Assembly (NCBI GenBank): GCA_937894535.1
Contig: CALBHI010000128.1
Location: 1 to 9,281 of the forward strand
Direction of reading: 5' to 3'
Source of the DNA: an uncultured Verrucomicrobiota bacterium
GTDB lineage: Bacteria > Verrucomicrobiota > Kiritimatiellia > CAIVKH01
Length of the DNA: 9,281 bases
Positions within the stretch are counted from its first letter, which is position 1. Every line of letters starts with the position of its first letter. The notes beneath the pieces were generated by a model that was not told the origin of the DNA, searched no databases, and saw only the letters and a program-made list of their open reading frames with translations. Positions 1 to 6,500 of the stretch are shown here, piece by piece. The position numbers were made by a program, and so were the translations under genes.

Positions 1-1
1 G

Positions 2-3000
2 AACCCCGGCAATGCCGCCTGGAACGTCGCGCCCTTCGCCTACCAGCTGCACAAAGTCCAGTACGTCAACCCGAGCAACGGTGTCGTCAAGGAGATGGTT
101 GCCGTGCCGTCCGACGACGTGCTGAGTTACCGCTACGGTTATGCCAACGAAGGCATCAACAAAATCCAGGACAGCATTTCCCCCTTCGCCACCGACCCCA
201 GCCGCCCGGTGATCGTCATGCCCTCCACCGACGGCGACAACGCCTGGGGCGGCGGTTACAGCTCGTGGATGGAGGCCACCCCGCAATTCTTCAACAGCTC
301 GGCCAGCGCCGGCTACAACAAGACCATGCCGGGCGCCTTCGTCAACGCCTTCAAGAACAACGCCCCGGTCACCCACATCGAAGACGGCGCGTGGATCTTC
401 CCCGAAAGCTGCTACGGCTCCGCCAACTTCCTGAAGTGGATCGAGCCCCCGCTCGGCGCCAAGGGCGCTCCCGGCAACTACCCCGGCACCTTCGCCGACC
501 TCGAGACGCCCGGCTTCGCCCTGAAGTTCTTCAGCTACGCCCCGCTGATGGCCGGTGCGAACTTCGTCATCACCGCCGAGCAGATCTGGAAGGACCAGGG
601 CGGCCAGGTGCGTCCGTGGGTCATCCAGGCCCCGTATGACTGGGACGGCAACGGCTACGGCGACCGCAACATCATCGAACGCGCCTGGCACATCTACCTG
701 AAGGGCCTCGACTCCGGTTTCAACTACTACGGCGGTCTCGGCAACGACGACGAAACCAAGCCTGGCCTGGCCACCAAGCGCGCCAGCGACCTGCTCGCCA
801 CCTACATCAGCAACAACCTGACCAACGACCGCACCGCCCCGACCGTGCTGAAGCCCCAGCGCTTCCCGTACAACCCCGGCTGGTACACCTTCGGCTGGTT
901 CAACTCCTTCGGTACCGGCACCAACGCCGCCTACCTGAAGCGCATGCCCTCCGAGTTCTACATCTGGACCCACGCCTTCGACGTCTCCGGCATGCAATCG
1001 GTCAACCTCAAGGTCCGCATCGACAACAACGGCGTCAACACGATGGCCAACAACCAGAACGAGACCTATGCCGGCGGTGCCGATGTCGGCTCGTGGATCA
1101 CCATCCCGATGACCCAGCGCGTCCTGCCGAAGACCCGCACCGCGCTCAACGCCCTCGCCGCCAACGGCGAAATCGATTACTTCGTGTTCGATCCGTCCTT
1201 CTGGCCCGACCCGAAGGTGGCCGACTACTACTTCGCCAAGATCACCGACAACAACGTGGCCGGCTTCCGCGGCAAACTGCTCGACTACTACATCGAGGCG
1301 ACCGACACCCGCGGCAACGTGCACCAGTCGGAAATCCAGCATGTCTGGGTTGAGAACGACGGCGGCAGCAGCGGCAATCCCTCGACCGCGACCTTCTCCA
1401 GCGATCCGCGCGATTGCGCCCCGCTGACTGTCACCTACACCGTGAACCAGGGCCCGCTGAGCAACAGCACGCCGGTGAAGCTCCAGATCAGCTTCAACAA
1501 CGGCACCAACTTCACCGCCTACACCATGACCAACCAGGGCTCCGGCGTGCATGCCTACACCGTAGGCACCGTGCCCGACAACGCCCCCTCGGCCATCGTG
1601 TACTTCCAGAACAACGCGGAGACGATCACCGACAACCGCAACGGCCTGAACTGGTCGGTCTCCATCCGCGACTGCGATGCCCCGGTCGGCCCCGGCTCCG
1701 CATCGTTCATCACCGCGCCGGCCTGCCAGCCCGTCACCGTCGATTACCGCCCGAACTCGGGCGTGCTCGCCGCCTCGACCAACATCCGCGCCCACGTCGG
1801 CTTCAACAACTGGTCGGTCGTCCTCGCGAACCAGGTCATGACCAAGATCAGCAACAACCTGTGGCGCATCTCCATCCAGCCGCCGACCAACGCCTCCCAG
1901 CTCAACGTCGTCTTCAACAACGGCGGCACCTCCCCGTGGGACAACAACGGCGGGACGGACTGGAACTTCCCGCTGAACACCTGCGTCGGCGAACTGCCGC
2001 CGACCGGCTTCTCGATCACCAACCCGGCCAGCGACATCGTCGTCGGCAACGAGACCCTGACCTACAACCTGCAGGGCGTCGGCGAAAGCGTGATCGGTGA
2101 CCTGCGCTGGACGAACAGCCTGACCGGCGGTTCGGGCGGCGCCCTGGCCGGCCTGTACTGGACCATCGGCGCGGTGCCCCTCGGCGTCGGCTCCAACGTC
2201 ATCACCGTCTCCGGCACCAATGCCGCCTCGCTCGTCGCGACCAACGCCAGCGACCGCGGTGCCAACGCTGCCTACGGCGATGGCTGGAGCGAGTCGGACA
2301 ACGGCGGCTTCGGTTTCGGCGGCTGGCAGCTCTACACCAGCACCACCAACTCCAGCCAGGCCGGACGCTTCATGGCCAACAGCGCCGCCGTGAACATCGG
2401 CACCCCCGCCTGGGGCCTCTACGCCAACAGCGCGAACCTGTCCGAGGCCAAACGCTGGCTGGCCGGCCCGCTGACCACCGGCCAGACGTTCTTCGTGAGC
2501 TTCGACAACGGCTTCATCGACAACGGCGCCGGGGCCGGCGTGGCCATGCAAAACAGCAACGGCGACACCCTGTGGGAGTTCTTCTTCAACGGCGGCGACC
2601 AGTATTACAGCATGAGCGGCGGCACCACCGACGTCGGCTTCACCGCCGGCGGCATCGAGGTGGAATTCCGCCTGACCGGCCCGACGAACTACTGGACCAA
2701 GATCACCCCGAACGGCGGCTCGGCCCGGACCTATACCGGTGGCCTGAATGCGAACACCAATCCGGTCGTCACCCTGTTCCGCGCCTGGAACAACAACGCC
2801 GGCCAGAACGCCGAGCGCGACGTGTTCTTCAACAACCTGATGATCATGTCCTCGAACACCACCGCCGGCGTGACCACCAGCGATACCGTGGTCATCGTGC
2901 GCGAAGCCGGCGCGGGCGGCGGCGACAGCAACGGCGACGGCGTTCCCGACAGCTGGTACAACCAGTACGGCATGAACCCGGTCACCCCCGGCCTCGGCAG

Positions 3001-3319
3001 CGAAGACACCGACAACGACGGCATGAGCAACTGGGAGGAGTACGTGTACGACACCAATCCGACCAACGGCGCCTCGTTCAACGCCAACACCATCGAGTAC
3101 ATCAACGACAGCTCGGTCATGGATGTCCGCATCGAGTCCCCCACCTCGACCGGCCGCCTGTACGACGTCTACTGGGCCACCAGCCTGCTGAACAGCACCT
3201 GGACCCCCATGGGCCTGAACGTCAGCGGCAACCCGGACAACAGCCCGGTGACCTTGAAGGTAACCAACGAGGCCGCCCTCCGCTACTACCGCACCGGAGC
3301 CAAGCTGCCCACCCCGTAA
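2..3319 (+). CDS. GH57-like starch-degrading enzyme, C-terminal part, with tandem CBM25 domains (5' partial)
   Basis: The reading frame is open to the left edge, so the first ATG (95) is internal and 1105 residues are visible. Numbering starts at codon 2-4. Residues 1-275 resemble the C-terminal half of GH57 amylase/amylopullulanase-type enzymes: S-T-D-G-D-N-A-W (Asp77) matches the family's DGEN-x-W region with the acid/base Asp, and HIEDGAW (from 126) is another typical segment. The nucleophile region lies outside the window. Residues 276-450 form a beta-sandwich starting D-R-T-A-P. Two CBM25-type starch-binding domains follow (about 465-558 and 565-661), with DNRNGLNW and DNNGGTDW motifs and a Cys near each end. 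Next come an Ig-like domain (666-744) interrupted by a lectin-like domain (745-953) and resumed at 954-971, an Asp-rich calcium-type repeat (975-1022) and a C-terminal beta-domain (1023-1105). Inferred role: extracellular alpha-glucan hydrolysis. The GH57 call is moderate; starch binding is firmer. Confidence 0.75.
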   Translation, partial: NPGNAAWNVAPFAYQLHKVQYVNPSNGVVKEMVAVPSDDVLSYRYGYANEGINKIQDSISPFATDPSRPVIVMPSTDGDNAWGGGYSSWMEATPQFFNSSASAGYNKTMPGAFVNAFKNNAPVTHIEDGAWIFPESCYGSANFLKWIEPPLGAKGAPGNYPGTFADLETPGFALKFFSYAPLMAGANFVITAEQIWKDQGGQVRPWVIQAPYDWDGNGYGDRNIIERAWHIYLKGLDSGFNYYGGLGNDDETKPGLATKRASDLLATYISNNLTNDRTAPTVLKPQRFPYNPGWYTFGWFNSFGTGTNAAYLKRMPSEFYIWTHAFDVSGMQSVNLKVRIDNNGVNTMANNQNETYAGGADVGSWITIPMTQRVLPKTRTALNALAANGEIDYFVFDPSFWPDPKVADYYFAKITDNNVAGFRGKLLDYYIEATDTRGNVHQSEIQHVWVENDGGSSGNPSTATFSSDPRDCAPLTVTYTVNQGPLSNSTPVKLQISFNNGTNFTAYTMTNQGSGVHAYTVGTVPDNAPSAIVYFQNNAETITDNRNGLNWSVSIRDCDAPVGPGSASFITAPACQPVTVDYRPNSGVLAASTNIRAHVGFNNWSVVLANQVMTKISNNLWRISIQPPTNASQLNVVFNNGGTSPWDNNGGTDWNFPLNTCVGELPPTGFSITNPASDIVVGNETLTYNLQGVGESVIGDLRWTNSLTGGSGGALAGLYWTIGAVPLGVGSNVITVSGTNAASLVATNASDRGANAAYGDGWSESDNGGFGFGGWQLYTSTTNSSQAGRFMANSAAVNIGTPAWGLYANSANLSEAKRWLAGPLTTGQTFFVSFDNGFIDNGAGAGVAMQNSNGDTLWEFFFNGGDQYYSMSGGTTDVGFTAGGIEVEFRLTGPTNYWTKITPNGGSARTYTGGLNANTNPVVTLFRAWNNNAGQNAERDVFFNNLMIMSSNTTAGVTTSDTVVIVREAGAGGGDSNGDGVPDSWYNQYGMNPVTPGLGSEDTDNDGMSNWEEYVYDTNPTNGASFNANTIEYINDSSVMDVRIESPTSTGRLYDVYWATSLLNSTWTPMGLNVSGNPDNSPVTLKVTNEAALRYYRTGAKLPTP

Positions 3320-3336
3320 CCCGTTCACACACCCCC

Positions 3337-3360
3337 GGTTCCGCCTCCCCCGGCGGAACC
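3337..3360 (+). repeat. Perfect 9-bp hairpin downstream of the GH57-like gene
   Basis: GGTTCCGCC (3337-3345) is perfectly complementary to GGCGGAACC (3352-3360) around a 6-nt loop. It begins 17 nt after the stop codon and has no T-run after it. It is therefore more likely a 3'-end stabilising stem or a partner of the next hairpin than a terminator in its own right. Confidence 0.6.
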
Positions 3361-3368
3361 ACCCTCCC

Positions 3369-3413
3369 GCACCGCGGGTCGCATCCTCCGGGATCGGCCC
3401 GCGGTGCTTTTTT
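3369..3413 (+). terminator. Intrinsic terminator of the GH57-like gene
   Basis: GCACCGCGGG (3369-3378) pairs perfectly with CCCGCGGTGC (3398-3407). The 19-nt loop could itself fold (ATCC/GGAT). Six T residues follow directly at 3408-3413. A 10-bp GC-rich stem with an immediate T-run is a classic rho-independent terminator, and it separates gene 1 from the protease gene. Confidence 0.88.
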
Positions 3414-3419
3414 ACCCCC

Positions 3420-3528
3420 TCCCGAGTATTCGTTTTCTGTAAGCCGCTACAATCGCCTTGAGAAAACCCGTCCAACGGCGTATCCCTTGACGTTGGGCCA
3501 TTTTTAACCTAGCCCACTGTGGGGTATT
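3420..3528 (+). promoter_or_regulatory. Putative promoter and leader of the S8 protease gene
   Basis: This stretch is visibly more AT-rich than the flanking genes. TACAAT at 3448-3453 is one base from a consensus -10 but lacks a good -35. TTGAGA (3458-3463) with a 17-bp spacer to TATCCC (3481-3486) is a second, weaker candidate. TTGACG (3487-3492) has no matching -10 at 16-18 bp. The start codon is preceded at 4 nt by GTGGGG (3519-3524), a weak Shine-Dalgarno. A promoter here is expected because a terminator lies just upstream; the exact one is not decided by the sequence. Confidence 0.4.
3470..3505 (+). promoter_or_regulatory. Leader hairpin followed by T5 (possible attenuator or operator dyad)
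   Basis: GTCCAACG (3470-3477) and CGTTGGGC (3491-3498) form an 8-bp stem with one G-T pair and a 13-nt loop. CA and then five T residues follow (3501-3505), 23 nt before the protease start codon. If transcription starts at the upstream TACAAT, this hairpin lies in the leader RNA and resembles a weak terminator. Alternatively the dyad is a protein-binding site overlapping the promoter. Confidence 0.3.
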
Positions 3529-6500
3529 ATGTTGCAAGCGCTCGTCCGTGTTCGTCCGGTGATGTTCGCCGGTCTTGTCCTCTCCCTGTTCATCACCCGT
3601 CCGGCCGATGCCGCACCGCGCATCCGACTGAATGCGGGTGATCTCGACACCGCCTCGCCCGCCGTCCAAGCCCGGCAATTCGCTCCGCTGGCCACGGGTG
3701 CCGCGAAACAATTGTTCCTCGTGCAGTGGGACGGCCCGGTCCAACCGGCCTGGGTCGAAGCCCTGACCAAGACCCGCGTGCAGATCATCGATTACATCCC
3801 GGACAACACCTACCTGGTCTACGGCGATGCCTCGTCGCTGAACGCGGTCCGCCAGCTCGCTTCCCGCAATGCCCGCCTGGCCTGGAACGGTGCCCTGCTC
3901 GCCCGAGAAAAGATCCATCCCGACGCCGCGATCAACGGCAAACCGCGCCGCACCCTGCATCACGACGGCCACTACACGATCCAGCTCGTGCTCGATCCGG
4001 CCCAGAACGCCGATACCCTCGCCCTCGTCGAAGCCCTCGCCACCGCGCCGGTCAAACGCCAGCGCACCGTCCGCCATTACGTGAACTTTGTCGCCCAGCT
4101 GCCCGCCGATGCCCTCGAAGGCCTCGCCGCCCAGCCCGACGTGATCTCCATCACCCCGTACGTCGAACCGAAAAAGCGCGATGAACGCCAGGGCATGATC
4201 GTCGCTGGCCAGTTGACCGGCAACGGCCCCTCCGGCCCCGGCTACCTCGCCTGGCTGGCCAGCAAGGGCTTCACCCAGTCGCAGTTCGATGCCTCCGGTT
4301 TGGTTGTCGATGTCACCGACTCCGGCCTCGACAACGGCACCACCAACGTCAACCACTTCGCCCTCTACCGCGGCGGCACCACCTCCGGCATCCCCCGCGT
4401 CCGTTATGTTCGCCTCGAAGGCACCGCCAGCAGCGGCAGTTCGATCCAGGGCTGCGACGGCCACGGCACCATCAACGCCCACATCATCGGTGGCCACGTC
4501 ACCACCCAGTCGACCGGCGTCGCCCACGTCGATTCCGCCGGCTACCGCTACGGCCTCGGCATCGCCCCGTTCGTGAAGGTCGGCTCGTCGGTCATCTTCG
4601 ACCCGAACAACTTCACCAGCCCGGACTACAGCGACCTCGCCTCCCGCGCCTACCGCGACGGCGCCCGCATCAGCGGCAACTCGTGGGGCGCCGATACCTT
4701 CGGCGGCTACGACGCCGACGCCCAGGAGTACGACGCCCTGGTGCGCGACGCCCAGCCCACCGGTTCGGCCGTGGCCACCAGCGGCAACCAGCAAATGACC
4801 TTCGTGTTCGCCGCCGGCAACTCCGGTTCCGGCGCCCAGACCGTCGGCTCCCCCGGCACCGCCAAGAACGTCATCACCGTCGGCGCCGCCGAAAACGTCC
4901 ACTCCCACGCCACCACCAACGGCGGCAACAACGCCAGCGGCAACGACGGCTGCACCACCCCGGACAGCGAGGCCAACAGCGCCAACGACATCGCCTCCTT
5001 CTCCAGTCGCGGCCCGACCAGCGACAGCCGCAAGAAACCCGAGATCGTCGCCCCCGGCACCCACGTCACCGGCGGCGTCGCGCAGAATGTGAAAACCATG
5101 GCCGGCATCGGCACCGCCATCCCCTGCTTCGACGGCACCGGCGTCTGCGCCCTGCCCGGCGGCGGCACCGCCGGCAGCACCAACAACTTTTTCCCGCTCG
5201 GCCAGCGCTGGTACTCCACCTCCTCCGGCACCAGCCACTCGACCCCCGCCGTGGCCGGCGGCGCCGCCCTGGTCTACCAGTGGTTCATCAACACCTACGC
5301 CAGCACCCCGAGCCCGGCCATGGTGAAAGCCTTCCTGATGAACTCCGCCCGCTACATGACCGGCACCTCGGCCAACGACTCCCTGTGGTCGAATAGCCAG
5401 GGCATGGGCATGATGAACCTCGGCCATGCCTTCGACGGAACCCCCCGCCTCGTGCGCGACCAGGTCCCGGCCGATGTCTTCACCGCCTCCGGCCAGATCC
5501 GCTCCCACACCGTGACCATCGTCAGCAACAGCAAACCGTTCCGCGTGACCCTGAGCTGGACCGACGCCCCCGGCTCGACCGTGGGCGCGTCCTACAACAA
5601 CAACCTGAACCTCGCCGTCAGCATCAACGGCAACCTCTACCTCGGCAATGTCTTCAGCGGGGCCTTCTCGATCACCGGCGGCAGCGCCGACTTCCGCAAC
5701 AACACCGAAAGCGTGTTCCTGCCCGCCGGCACCACCGGCATCGCCTCGATCGTGATCAGCGCCGCCAACATCACCTCAGACGGCATCCCGAACGTCGCCC
5801 CCGCCCTCGACCAGGATTACGCCCTCGTGGTCTACAACGCCGAGGAACTGATCGCCCCGGTGGTCGTGGCCGCCGGTTCGTCCCTCGCCGCGGAAAGCTG
5901 CGGCATCGGCAACGGCGCGATCGATCCCGGTGAAGTCGTCACCGTGAACCTCGCCCTCCAAAACGTCGGCTCCGCCCCGACCACCAACGTCACCGCCACC
6001 CTGCTCGCCGCCACCGGCGTGACCGCCCCCAGCGGCCCGGTTTCGTACGGAGCCCTCGGCGTCGGCGGCACCCCGGTGACCAACGCCTACACCTTCACCG
6101 CCACCGGAACCTGCGGCGGCGTGCTCTCCGCCACCCTGCAACTCCAGGACGGCGCAACCGACCTCGGCACCGCCACCTATACCTTCACCCTCGGCGGCAC
6201 CACGGCCTCGGTCAGCACCAACACCCGAACCGGCACCATCACCATCCCCGCCGTCGGCAACGCCTCGCCCTACCCGTCCACCCAGACGGTCAGCGGCCTC
6301 AGCGGCAACATCGAGAAGGTCACCGTGACCCTGCTCGGTTTCTCCCACACCTACCCCGATGACCTCGACATCCTGCTGGTCAGCCCGGCCGGCCAGACCG
6401 TGGCCCTGATGTCCGGCGCCGGCGGCGGCGCCGATATCTCCGGGATCACCCTGACCTTTGACGACGACGCGGCCAGCTTCCTCGGCGACGAAACCGCCAT

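Noticed and set aside
95..97. ATG at 95 as the start of the first gene
   Set aside because: The frame is open upstream to the window edge with protein-like sequence, there is no signal peptide at 95, and the GH57-like homology would be cut in half. The gene starts outside the window.
3487..3492. TTGACG as the -35 box of the protease promoter
   Set aside because: No acceptable -10 lies 16-18 bp downstream (TAGCCC at best), and the hexamer overlaps the right arm of the leader hairpin.
2572..3507. A 311-codon + strand frame overlapping the end of gene 1 and the intergenic gap
   Set aside because: It is rich in Arg, His, Pro and Gln, as expected of an out-of-frame reading, and it runs through the terminator. 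It has no ribosome binding site or family resemblance.
3412..5508. A 698-codon open frame on the - strand opposite the protease gene
   Set aside because: It is composed almost wholly of Gly, Ala, Val, Asp and Arg, has no recognisable domain, and lies antisense to an unmistakable S8 catalytic domain. GC-rich codon bias explains its openness.
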